Assembly (NCBI RefSeq): GCF_900638335.1
Contig: NZ_LR134508.1
Span: 930,001 to 994,000, forward strand
Origin: Campylobacter lari
GTDB taxonomy: Bacteria; Campylobacterota; Campylobacteria; Campylobacterales; Campylobacteraceae
Reading direction: 5' to 3'
Length of the DNA: 64,000 bases
Shown: positions 8,947-17,016 of the stretch, in pieces
Layout of the letters: each line of letters opens with the position of its first letter
How positions within the stretch are numbered: position 1 is the first letter of the stretch
Notes under the pieces: model-generated
Database searches by the model: none
What the model was told of the DNA's origin: nothing
The model's input: the letters and a program-made list of their open reading frames with translations, nothing else
Program-made: the position numbers and the translations under genes

Positions 8947-10235
8947 TTTTTACCTAGTTTTTTATAGTAAAAATCTTCTATGATTTGCACTTTTGCCCTA
9001 TTGATATGCAAAGAACCTTTTTCTACATCCTTACATACAGTGCTTCCTGCTGCGATGATTACCTCATCTTTTATCTCAACCGGAGCGATAAATTGCGTAT
9101 CTGAACCTACAAAAACATTTTTACCTATTTTGGTTTTATGCTTTTTAACCCCATCATAATTACAAGTGATAGTACCACAACCTATATTAGTTCCCTCATC
9201 TATCTCACAATCACCCAAATAACTCAAATGCCCTGCTTTAACTCCATTTAATAAAGCATTTTTACATTCTACGAAATTTCCTATATGGGTATTTTTAAGC
9301 TGACATTTTGGACGCAAATGCGCTAAAGGCCCTACATCGCTATTTTCCACTATACTATCTTCAATCACACTTGAACTTTTAATGATAGAATTAATGATTT
9401 TTGATTTTCCTTCTATACGCACATTTTCATACACTTCACACTCACCTACAAACTCAACCTCATCTGAAATAAAAGTCGTCGCAGGCATGTGAAAAATCAC
9501 CCCTTGCCTCATCCATTCTTTTTTAATCGCTTCTTGCATAAGATCTTGAGCCAAGCAAAGCTCTACTTTATCATTTACCCCCATAAAATCTTGCTCATTT
9601 ACAAACACTGCATCGATTTCATAGCCCTTTTCTTTCGCTAAATAAACCGCATCGGTTAAGTAATACTCTTTAGCTTTGTTATCATTTTTTATCAAAGGCA
9701 ATACTTCTTTTAAAATTTGTGCTTTTATAGCATAAACACCACTATTGCAAATATTTATAGCAAGTTCTTCTTTATTTGCATCTTTTGTTTCTACTATTTT
9801 TTGAATTTTATTTTCTTTTAATACTATTCTTCCATAACTTTTTGGATCTTTTGCCTCAAAAACTGCCACATTAAAATTACTTTCATTTAAAGCTATTTTT
9901 TCTAAATCATCTGCCTTAACCAAAGGCATATCACCACATAAAATCAATACTTTTTCATGCTTACTCTCATAACCCCTTAAAGCCCCTGCAGTACCTGGAA
10001 AATTTTGCAAGTCTTGTTCCAAAAAGCGTGTATTTGGAAAATGCTCTAAAACAACTTGTTCAACCTTTTCTTTTTGATGAGAAAGCACCACACATACATC
10101 ATCACTAATCTTATATGCTTGTTTTAAAATATGTAAAATCATTGCTTTTGAGCAAATTTTTTGAAGCACTTTTGGATTTTGTGATTTCATACGCGTGCCA
10201 AGTCCAGCAGCCAAAATAAGCACAGAAATTTTCAT
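8943..10235 (-). CDS. glmU: Bifunctional UDP-N-acetylglucosamine pyrophosphorylase / glucosamine-1-phosphate acetyltransferase
   Basis: GlmU makes UDP-GlcNAc for peptidoglycan, LOS and protein glycans. The N-terminal uridylyltransferase domain has LAAGLGTRMKSQNPKVL at 9-25. The C-terminal domain is a left-handed beta-helix acetyltransferase with hexapeptide repeats (IGNFVECKNA, GAGTITCNYDG-like GCGTITCNYDG). Its length of 430 residues matches epsilonproteobacterial GlmU. It is the first gene of the minus-strand operon that runs down to truA. Its promoter must lie in the 162-bp gap shared with the divergent autotransporter gene. Confidence 0.95.
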   Translation of the reverse strand: MKISVLILAAGLGTRMKSQNPKVLQKICSKAMILHILKQAYKISDDVCVVLSHQKEKVEQVVLEHFPNTRFLEQDLQNFPGTAGALRGYESKHEKVLILCGDMPLVKADDLEKIALNESNFNVAVFEAKDPKSYGRIVLKENKIQKIVETKDANKEELAINICNSGVYAIKAQILKEVLPLIKNDNKAKEYYLTDAVYLAKEKGYEIDAVFVNEQDFMGVNDKVELCLAQDLMQEAIKKEWMRQGVIFHMPATTFISDEVEFVGECEVYENVRIEGKSKIINSIIKSSSVIEDSIVENSDVGPLAHLRPKCQLKNTHIGNFVECKNALLNGVKAGHLSYLGDCEIDEGTNIGCGTITCNYDGVKKHKTKIGKNVFVGSDTQFIAPVEIKDEVIIAAGSTVCKDVEKGSLHINRAKVQIIEDFYYKKLGKK

Positions 10236-10322
10236 AATTTACCTTTGTTTTAAAAATTATTGCTTATTTTAACAAGCTAAAGTAAAAATTATTACTAGTT
10301 GTTATTTGTTTTTTACAGATTT

Positions 10323-10461
10323 TCATTTACTTTAAACTTAAATTTATGGGGGGGGGTATAATGCTTTTTTCAATTTAAATTTACAAGGAGTAATCAAATG
10401 AAACTTTCTTATCATACAAGTAAAGTTTTAATGGGAGTTAGCATTAGTGCTTTATTAAGCA
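10323..10461 (+). repeat. 5' direct-repeat block, copy 1 (promoter, RBS and signal-peptide codons)
   Basis: This 139-bp block is repeated at 16879-17016. The two copies differ by one G in the poly-G tract and two substitutions between the -10 box and the ribosome binding site. The block covers the promoter, AAGGAG and the first 21 codons of the autotransporter gene. It pairs with a second shared block at the 3' ends of both genes. Confidence 0.95.
10331..10362 (+). promoter_or_regulatory. Poly-G promoter of autotransporter 1 (G9 abutting TATAAT)
   Basis: A perfect -10 box TATAAT is at 10357-10362. Directly before it is a run of nine G residues at 10348-10356. Possible -35 sequence is weak: TTTAAA at 10331-10336 would be spaced by 20 bp, and AAACTT at 10334-10339 by 17 bp. 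Transcription should begin near 10370, giving a leader of about 28 nt with AAGGAG at 10385-10390. Poly-G tracts of this size are known hotspots of slipped-strand mutation in Campylobacter. Here slippage would change spacing in the promoter rather than the reading frame. Confidence 0.8.
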
Positions 10462-12734
10462 ATGCTATCTTAGCACAAGAGATAAATTATATAAATTTAT
10501 CTGATTATTTTAACTATAAAGATGGAATTTGGAGTTTAGATTCTAAAGAAAATATAGAATTAAAAATAACCCCTTCAGATATTCAATCATACTATGGTGG
10601 AGAAAATCACGATAAACCTATAAAAGAATTTAATATCAAAACAAATGGTATTTTAACTATTGGAGATGGAGATAATTGGATAGATGTAGGTAGCACTTCG
10701 ACCAATGAAGCAAAATATGATTTATATAGCGTTAATTTAGAAGCAAAAGAAATCATTTTAAATTCTGATAGAGCTACTTTAGAAGCAAATAAAGCCTTTA
10801 ATATAAAGGGAAATGTTACACTTAATGGTAGCTCACCTATAACAGGTGACAATATAAATGATTGGGAGCTTGATAGACCTAGTTTAGATGTATGGAATGG
10901 ATATGGCGAAAAAGATGGCTATATGAATATACAAGGAAATTTAAATGTAAATAATTCTTTTATTGGTATATATGATGCAAATAAAAAAGGTGGTTTAATC
11001 TCTGTAGATGGAGATGTAAATATAAAAGATTCGGCTATAGGTATAAGTACAAATAGTGTTTCAAATTTAGGTATAAATAACTATGTAGCTATAAAAACTA
11101 CAGGCAATTTTAACCAAGATATAGATAAAAACATGGTAACGGCACTATATACTAAAGATATAACGAGCATGCTTGAAACAAGCAATTTGCTACCAAAAAA
11201 TGTATTTTTTGAAGATACTGATTTAGCTAAATTTACAGATTATAAACTTAGTGTTTCTAATGATGGCAAAAGTCTTTTAATTAGCGGTGGTGCTAATAAA
11301 AATGTAAGAGATTTAGCAATGATATTAGAATCTGAAATCGATATTAGAAAAGAAGCTTTAGATACTTTTGAGAATATAAAAAAGAATATAAAATATGATG
11401 AAGAATATAACAAAAATTCCTACCAAAAACCAGGATATATTGGCGATGATGCTATGCTTGAAGCCATAGCTCAAGCAGAAAAAGAACTACAAGAACAAAT
11501 TAAAAAATTAGAACAACAAATCAAAGACATAGAAGCTAATGGCGGAAAACCTGATGGTAGTGATTTAGTTGAAAACATGAAAGATATTAGCTTAGAAAAT
11601 AAAAATTTAGCTGTAAATATGCTAAATAGTATTTTAGATTCTAAACTTAGCAATGATGCTATCGCAGCACTCACTCTAGATACCACAGGAAAAAATCTAA
11701 ACACACTTACTACAAATACAAAAGCAAGTGCAAAAGCTATAGTAAATAATGCTCAAAATTCTTCTGTTAATTCATCTATAGGCGTAGCAAATGATCTAGC
11801 CATTGGAACAAGGGTAGCAAAACTTTCAAATCCTTATCAAGATAAAGCTTTAGTGGAAAAATTTGCCACAACACATATAGCAGCACTAGCAAGTGATGTT
11901 TATAATTACTATGGAAATTCTTCATTTAATAATAGCTTTTGGGGTAATGTTTTTGGTGGTGCAAATATCATAGATGGAGATAGTGGTGCTTTATATGGAT
12001 TTACCCTAGGTGCTGATAGAAAAATCAATGATAATGCTTTACTTGGTTTTTACTTTACTTATGCTGATTCAACTATCAAAGATGGTGTTATGGAACAAAA
12101 ATCAGATAACTATCAATTTGGTATTTATTCTTTGATTAATCCAAATGATCAATGGGAAATCAACCTAAGAGCTTATGGACAAATTTCTCCAACAGACCAA
12201 AGCGTAGTAATGCTAAGTGATTATAGTAATGCTGATTTTGATAGTAAATTCTTTGGCTTAAGCGCTAATGCTGGTAGAATTTTTAATCCAAATTCATCAT
12301 CATTATTTATCAAACCTTTTGCTGGTATAAATTACTACTACGCACACACTCCAAGCTACAAAGAAAGTGGTATGTTTGCAAAAGAAGTTCAAAGCATGAC
12401 AAATAATTCTATATCTTTAGAATTAGGTACTGAATTTAGAAAATATATGAGTGAAACATCATATTTATTTATCACTCCAAAAATAGAACAATATGTAATG
12501 AATAATGGAGATGATTATGTAGCTGGATTTGTTGGCTCAAGTTCGAATTTCATCATCAAAGGAAATGATAAGAAAAAAACATATGGACAAATCATTATAG
12601 GTGGTAATGTTGATATCAATGAACAATTTAGCCTTAATGCAGGTATTGGAGCTAAACAAATACTAGCTGGTAAAACAGATGGTAAAAATGAAACTTATGT
12701 AAGTGGTCAAGTAGGTTTTAAATATAAATTCTAA
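10398..12734 (+). CDS. Autotransporter (type Va), paralogue 1
   Basis: This is a 778-residue secreted outer-membrane protein. It has a signal peptide with probable cleavage after Ala26 (ILA|QE), then a passenger of about 320 residues rich in Asn, Ser, Thr and Gly with repeating beta-strand patterns (GNLNVNNSFIGIY, GDVNIKDSAIG). A charged coiled-coil linker lies at about 350-385. The C-terminal autotransporter beta-barrel covers about 509-778 and ends in the canonical aromatic residue (VGFKYKF). No protease triad is evident in the passenger, so an adhesin-like role is more likely than a protease. A paralogue lies 6.5 kb downstream in the same orientation. Expression is probably phase-variable through the poly-G promoter. 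Confidence 0.9.
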   Translation: MKLSYHTSKVLMGVSISALLSNAILAQEINYINLSDYFNYKDGIWSLDSKENIELKITPSDIQSYYGGENHDKPIKEFNIKTNGILTIGDGDNWIDVGSTSTNEAKYDLYSVNLEAKEIILNSDRATLEANKAFNIKGNVTLNGSSPITGDNINDWELDRPSLDVWNGYGEKDGYMNIQGNLNVNNSFIGIYDANKKGGLISVDGDVNIKDSAIGISTNSVSNLGINNYVAIKTTGNFNQDIDKNMVTALYTKDITSMLETSNLLPKNVFFEDTDLAKFTDYKLSVSNDGKSLLISGGANKNVRDLAMILESEIDIRKEALDTFENIKKNIKYDEEYNKNSYQKPGYIGDDAMLEAIAQAEKELQEQIKKLEQQIKDIEANGGKPDGSDLVENMKDISLENKNLAVNMLNSILDSKLSNDAIAALTLDTTGKNLNTLTTNTKASAKAIVNNAQNSSVNSSIGVANDLAIGTRVAKLSNPYQDKALVEKFATTHIAALASDVYNYYGNSSFNNSFWGNVFGGANIIDGDSGALYGFTLGADRKINDNALLGFYFTYADSTIKDGVMEQKSDNYQFGIYSLINPNDQWEINLRAYGQISPTDQSVVMLSDYSNADFDSKFFGLSANAGRIFNPNSSSLFIKPFAGINYYYAHTPSYKESGMFAKEVQSMTNNSISLELGTEFRKYMSETSYLFITPKIEQYVMNNGDDYVAGFVGSSSNFIIKGNDKKKTYGQIIIGGNVDINEQFSLNAGIGAKQILAGKTDGKNETYVSGQVGFKYKF

Positions 12735-12787
12735 AAATTTTGAGAAACTCCTTAGATGCTAGAGTAAAAACTCTAGCATTTTAAAAA
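12564..12787 (+). repeat. 3' direct-repeat block, copy 1 (barrel end plus terminator)
   Basis: By eye these 224 bp are identical to 19011-19234. The block contains the last 56 codons of the autotransporter barrel, the stop codon and a terminator hairpin. Identity extends past the stop codon into non-coding DNA, which points to recent duplication or gene conversion rather than selection on protein alone. Confidence 0.93.
12756..12782 (+). terminator. Rho-independent terminator of autotransporter 1
   Basis: A perfect 10-bp stem (ATGCTAGAGT / ACTCTAGCAT) with an AAAA loop is followed by TTTT. It is part of the duplicated 3' block. Confidence 0.85.
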
Positions 12788-12872
12788 TGAAATATTAATT
12801 CGATCATATAAATTGCATTTTTAAGAGTAAAATTGCTAAAATATTGCTTCTAATTTTAACTAAGGAAAAATT

Positions 12873-13607
12873 TTGAGAGTTTTGTTAGTTTTATTTTTAT
12901 TAAGTTTAACTCTTTTTGGTGCTGAAGCAACCATACCAACTGTAAATTTAAGCCTTAGTGCTCCAAATAGTCCTCAACAACTTGTAACAACCTTAAATAT
13001 AGTTATAGTTTTAACTATACTAGCTCTTGCTCCAACTATTATTTTTGTAATGACTTCATTTTTAAGACTTATAGTGGTTTTTTCTTTTCTAAGAACCGCT
13101 CTTGGCACTCAAACTATGCCACCAAATACTATATTAATAACTTTGGCTTTAATTTTAACTTTTTTCATTATGGAACCTGTAGCTACAAAATCATACAATG
13201 AAGGTATAAAACCTTATATTGCTGAACAAATAGGCTATGAAGAAGCTTTTGCTAAAGGCGTTAAACCTTTTAAGGATTTTATGCTTAAAAATACTAGAGA
13301 AAAAGACTTAGCACTATTTTATAGAATTAGAAATTTAGAAAATCCAAAGACCATAGATGATGTGCCTTTAACGGTTTTAGTACCAGCTTTTATGATAAGT
13401 GAGCTTAAAACTGCTTTTGAAATAGGCTTTTTGCTTTTCTTGCCATTTTTGGTTATTGATATGGTGGTAAGCTCTGTATTAATGTCTATGGGTATGATGA
13501 TGCTACCGCCTGTTATGATTTCCATGCCTTTTAAACTGCTTATTTTTGTGCTAGTAGATGGATGGAATTTGCTCATACAAAATTTAGTCAAAAGTTTTTT
13601 AACTTAA
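12873..13607 (+). CDS. fliP: Flagellar type III export protein FliP
   Basis: FliP is a core subunit of the flagellar export gate and forms the entrance pore with FliQ and FliR. The 244-residue protein has a cleavable signal peptide and four membrane helices. Hallmarks are LTILALAPTIIFVMTSFLRLIVVFSFLR, VPAFMISELKTAF and MGMMMLPPVMISMPFKLLIFV. The start codon is TTG at 12873, with AAGGA six bases upstream. It stands alone between an autotransporter and a permease, away from other flagellar genes, as is usual in Campylobacter. Confidence 0.95.
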   Translation: MRVLLVLFLLSLTLFGAEATIPTVNLSLSAPNSPQQLVTTLNIVIVLTILALAPTIIFVMTSFLRLIVVFSFLRTALGTQTMPPNTILITLALILTFFIMEPVATKSYNEGIKPYIAEQIGYEEAFAKGVKPFKDFMLKNTREKDLALFYRIRNLENPKTIDDVPLTVLVPAFMISELKTAFEIGFLLFLPFLVIDMVVSSVLMSMGMMMLPPVMISMPFKLLIFVLVDGWNLLIQNLVKSFLT

Positions 13608-13624
13608 TAATTTAAGAGCTAGAT

Positions 13625-14536
13625 ATGTATGTTTTCTCCTCTTTATTTAGTATATTTTGCTTACTTTTTGGTGGATATTTTGCCAAAAAAATCAAAATTT
13701 TAAAACAAAAACAAGCAAGAGCTTTTCTTGATTTTGCTATTATTTTTGCTTTACCTTGTTTGATTTTTGAAAGAACTTATCATCTAAATTTTGATTTTTC
13801 TCTAATTGTTATCATTTTAATTGGTCTATTTTCAGCTCTTTTTTCAGCTTTATTTTGTACATTTTTAGGTTTCTTTTTTAAATTTAGCAAAAACACCCTG
13901 GTAAGTATTTTTTTACTTTCTAGTTTTGGAAATACTTTATTTGTAGGCATACCCATCATTAGTGGAATTTATAAAGAAGCTTATTTTTTAGGAGAAATTA
14001 TCCTTTATGATGCTCTTGCGACCTCACTTCCTGTGGCTTTGCTTGCCCCTTTTGTTATTTCTTTAGCTAGCGAACAAAAGGTAAGTTTTTTACAAATTCT
14101 AAAAAAAGTCTTTACTTTTCCACCTTTTGTTGCTTTGATTTTAGGAATTTGTTTTAAACCAATCACACTCCCTGAATTTGTCTTTGAGCCTTTAAGATTA
14201 CTTGGATCTAGTGCTACACCTATAGCTTTATTTGCTATAGGATTAAACTTAGGTTTTAGTTCCATTACAACTTCTTATAAGGCTACTTCAATAGTCATTT
14301 TTGGTAAAATGATACTTACCCCTTTGATATTTTTAGCACTTTTAAAACTTTTAAATTTTGATTTAAATCCTAGCTCTATCATCGCCTTGCTTGAATCAGC
14401 TATGCCAACCATGACTATGATGGCAGCTATGATTATGAAAGCTAAGCTTGATACAAATTTAGCAGTTAGTTCTGTGGCTTTTGGTATAGTATTTGCCTTT
14501 ATTTCTTTGCCTATTTGGGTGTATTTTTTAACCTAA
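13625..14536 (+). CDS. AEC-family (auxin efflux carrier-like) permease
   Basis: This 303-residue inner-membrane protein has about ten helices in two halves, as in the AEC family. Bacterial members carry organic acids such as malate or malonate, or amino acids. The family signatures are FGNTLFVGIPII in the first half and AMPTMTMMAAMI in the second, at the two broken helices. The transported compound cannot be deduced. It begins 18 bp after fliP and its stop codon is 11 bp before the preferred pabBC start, so the group fliP-permease-pabBC-pabA may be one transcription unit. Confidence 0.8.
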   Translation: MYVFSSLFSIFCLLFGGYFAKKIKILKQKQARAFLDFAIIFALPCLIFERTYHLNFDFSLIVIILIGLFSALFSALFCTFLGFFFKFSKNTLVSIFLLSSFGNTLFVGIPIISGIYKEAYFLGEIILYDALATSLPVALLAPFVISLASEQKVSFLQILKKVFTFPPFVALILGICFKPITLPEFVFEPLRLLGSSATPIALFAIGLNLGFSSITTSYKATSIVIFGKMILTPLIFLALLKLLNFDLNPSSIIALLESAMPTMTMMAAMIMKAKLDTNLAVSSVAFGIVFAFISLPIWVYFLT

Positions 14537-14547
14537 GAAGGATGCAA

Positions 14548-16296
14548 ATGCCACTTGCTATCTTTGGAAAATATCTTTATGATGATCTTGCCTTCACTCT
14601 TAAAGCTCACACTCAAAAAGAAAGTAAAAAAGCTTTTAAAATCATAGAAAAATATAAAAATAATTATTATTTCTTAGGTTACATTCAATATGAATTTTAT
14701 AAATACTTAGAAGATAAAAACTATAAAAGCAAAGAACCTTTTTTGTATTTTTTTGCTTTTAAATCAAAAAAAATCTTTACAAGTGAAGAAAAAAATTTAG
14801 ACTTTTACCCAAGTTTTTCATCTAATTTAAACCAAGAAAAGTATTTTGAAAACTTTGACAAAGTCAAAGATGCTATAGCTAAAGGTCAAAGTTATCAAGT
14901 TAATCTTACTCAAGAATTACATTTACAATCAAATCTTAATTTATACGAGAGTTTTTTAAGCCTTTATCCTAAGCAAAACACCCCTTATAAAGCTTATATG
15001 AAAAATGAATTTTTAGAACTAGCTTCATTTTCACCTGAGCTTTTTTTTAAAATCAAAAATAAAAAAATCATCACAAAACCCATGAAAGGCACAATCAAAC
15101 GCTCAAATAATCCAAAAGAAGATGAAAATCTAAAAAACTTTTTAAAATGTGATGAAAAAACTATTAGTGAAAATGTAATGATAGTTGATTTACTGCGTAA
15201 TGATATTTCAAAACTTATTAAAAAGCATTCTTTAAAATGCGAACTTTTTAAGGTTAAAACCTACCCTACCTTACACCAACTCATTTCAAAAATAAGCGGA
15301 AAATTAAAGCAAAAAAATGATTATTTTAAAATTTTCAAAGCCCTTTTTCCATGTGGATCTATCACAGGTGCGCCCAAACTAGAAACCATCAAACTCATAG
15401 AAAATTTAGAGCAAAGAAAACGCGGGATTTATTGTGGAGCGATAGGTTTAATCCATAAAGATAAAGCAAAATTTAGCGTAGCCATACGCACTTTAGAGAA
15501 AAAAAATAATGATGATTTTTTAAGATATGGCGTGGGAAGCGGACTTGTGTGGGACTCACAAAAACAAGATGAATTTGAAGAATTAAAACTAAAAAGCAAA
15601 ATTTTAGAATCTAGCTTTTATTTGTTTGAAACGATGTATTATAAAAATCATTCTATTTTATTTTTCAAAGAACATTTACAAAGAATTTTAAACTCGGCTA
15701 ATTTTTTTGGCTTTGATACTCAAAAATTAATACATGATTTTAAAAATATACTAGAGAGTAAAGATAAAAAATTCCATTTTAAATCTTTACAAAATTTTAA
15801 CAATTTTGTTTTCAACCATCATCATTTTTTTACAAAAAGTAATTTTACTCAAAAAGGCTCAAAGACTATTAAACTAAAACTTTTCAAAAACGGCCTTTAT
15901 GAGTTTGATTTTAGCAATATACAAGAAAATTCAAGTAAAAAACTACTCATAAGTAAAGACATCGTAAAAGTAAATCTTTTAACACACCATAAAACTTCTC
16001 TGCGTAGTTTATATGAAGCAAATTCGCATCTATGGAAAGAAAATATTTGCTATGATATAGTTTTTTTTGATGAGAAAGGCATACTTTGTGAGGGTTCAAG
16101 AACTAATATTATCATAAATTTAAATGATGAGTATTTTACTCCTTATGCTAAAAACTGCCTCAATGGCATTTATAGACAAGCACTCTTAAAACATAAACTC
16201 ATCAAAGAAAAAGATATCACTAAAGATGAGTTTTTAAACGCTAAAGAAATTTATACTATTAATTCTTTAAGAGGCTTAAAAAGGGTGTTTTTGTGA
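14548..16296 (+). CDS. pabB: Aminodeoxychorismate synthase component I fused to 4-amino-4-deoxychorismate lyase (PabBC)
   Basis: This fused enzyme of about 582 residues makes p-aminobenzoate for folate synthesis. The chorismate-binding PabB part fills roughly residues 1-350. Lys180 in the motif PMKGT is the mark that separates PabB from anthranilate synthase, and FPCGSITGAPK and GAIGLI follow. The C-terminal 230 or so residues are a fold-type IV PLP enzyme like PabC, with the probable Schiff-base lysine in THHKTSLRSLYEAN (about Lys482) and EGSRTNI. I start at 14548 because AAGAAGG ends 6 bp before it. In-frame ATGs at 14515 and 14542 are alternatives. The stop codon overlaps the pabA start. 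Confidence 0.9.
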   Translation: MPLAIFGKYLYDDLAFTLKAHTQKESKKAFKIIEKYKNNYYFLGYIQYEFYKYLEDKNYKSKEPFLYFFAFKSKKIFTSEEKNLDFYPSFSSNLNQEKYFENFDKVKDAIAKGQSYQVNLTQELHLQSNLNLYESFLSLYPKQNTPYKAYMKNEFLELASFSPELFFKIKNKKIITKPMKGTIKRSNNPKEDENLKNFLKCDEKTISENVMIVDLLRNDISKLIKKHSLKCELFKVKTYPTLHQLISKISGKLKQKNDYFKIFKALFPCGSITGAPKLETIKLIENLEQRKRGIYCGAIGLIHKDKAKFSVAIRTLEKKNNDDFLRYGVGSGLVWDSQKQDEFEELKLKSKILESSFYLFETMYYKNHSILFFKEHLQRILNSANFFGFDTQKLIHDFKNILESKDKKFHFKSLQNFNNFVFNHHHFFTKSNFTQKGSKTIKLKLFKNGLYEFDFSNIQENSSKKLLISKDIVKVNLLTHHKTSLRSLYEANSHLWKENICYDIVFFDEKGILCEGSRTNIIINLNDEYFTPYAKNCLNGIYRQALLKHKLIKEKDITKDEFLNAKEIYTINSLRGLKRVFL

Positions 16297-16856
16297 GAGT
16301 TTTGATTATAGATAATTATGATTCTTTTACCTATACCATAGCCTTTTATTTAAAAGAATTAAACATTACTTATAAAATCATTAAAAACGATAAATTTAAA
16401 AATCCAAAAAAGCTTAAAAAATATGATTTTACCCATCTTTTAATCTCCCCTGGACCAAATTCTCCAAAAGAATCAAAGTTAAGCTTAAAAGCTATAAAAT
16501 ACTTCAAAAAGAGTAAAAAAATTCTTGGAATTTGTCTAGGACACCAATGTATAGCACATGTTTTTGGTGGTAAAATTTCCAAACTTCCAAATCCAACTCA
16601 TGGTAAGGTAAAAACTATAGATTTTAAACCAAGCCCTCTTTTTAAAAATCTTGAGCAAAATTTTAAAATCTGCTTATATCATTCTCTTTATGTTAGCCAT
16701 ATAGGTAAAAAATGTGAAATTTTAGCCCACAGTGAAGATAATATCATCATGGCTTTAAAACATAAAAAATACGATATTTATGGAATCCAATTTCATCCTG
16801 AAGCCATACTAAGTCAAAATGGCAAAAAGCTACTTAAAAACTTTCTTACCTTGTAA
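16293..16856 (+). CDS. pabA: Aminodeoxychorismate synthase component II (glutamine amidotransferase)
   Basis: PabA is the class I glutaminase subunit that supplies ammonia to PabB. It has 187 residues. The nucleophile is Cys81 in GICLGHQ and the rest of the triad is His168 and Glu170 in QFHPEA. The oxyanion region SPGPNSP is at 52-58. Translation starts with GTG and overlaps the stop codon of the PabBC fusion (GTGA), so the partners are coupled. A TrpG role cannot be excluded from this protein alone, but the partner is clearly PabB-like. The second autotransporter follows 96 bp downstream. Confidence 0.9.
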   Translation: MRVLIIDNYDSFTYTIAFYLKELNITYKIIKNDKFKNPKKLKKYDFTHLLISPGPNSPKESKLSLKAIKYFKKSKKILGICLGHQCIAHVFGGKISKLPNPTHGKVKTIDFKPSPLFKNLEQNFKICLYHSLYVSHIGKKCEILAHSEDNIIMALKHKKYDIYGIQFHPEAILSQNGKKLLKNFLTL

Positions 16857-16878
16857 TAGTCTAACATTTATAATTTTC

Positions 16879-17016
16879 TCATTTACTTTAAACTTAAATT
16901 TATGGGGGGGGTATAATGCTTTTTTTAGTTTAAATTTACAAGGAGTAATCAAATGAAACTTTCTTATCATACAAGTAAAGTTTTAATGGGAGTTAGCATT
17001 AGTGCTTTATTAAGCA
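16879..17016 (+). repeat. 5' direct-repeat block, copy 2
   Basis: This is the second copy of the promoter-RBS-signal-peptide block at 10323-10461. It is one base shorter because its poly-G tract has eight Gs. From TTTAAAT at 16929 to 17016 (88 bp) it is identical to the first copy. Confidence 0.95.
16888..16917 (+). promoter_or_regulatory. Poly-G promoter of autotransporter 2 (G8 abutting TATAAT)
   Basis: TATAAT at 16912-16917 is preceded by eight Gs at 16904-16911. All upstream bases match the first autotransporter promoter, so -35 to -10 spacing here is one base shorter than there. AAGGAG at 16940-16945 serves the ATG at 16953. Confidence 0.8.

Noticed and set aside
11471..11704. Minus-strand open frame inside autotransporter 1
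   Set aside because: It is a shadow of the coiled-coil linker region; there is no RBS or conserved feature.
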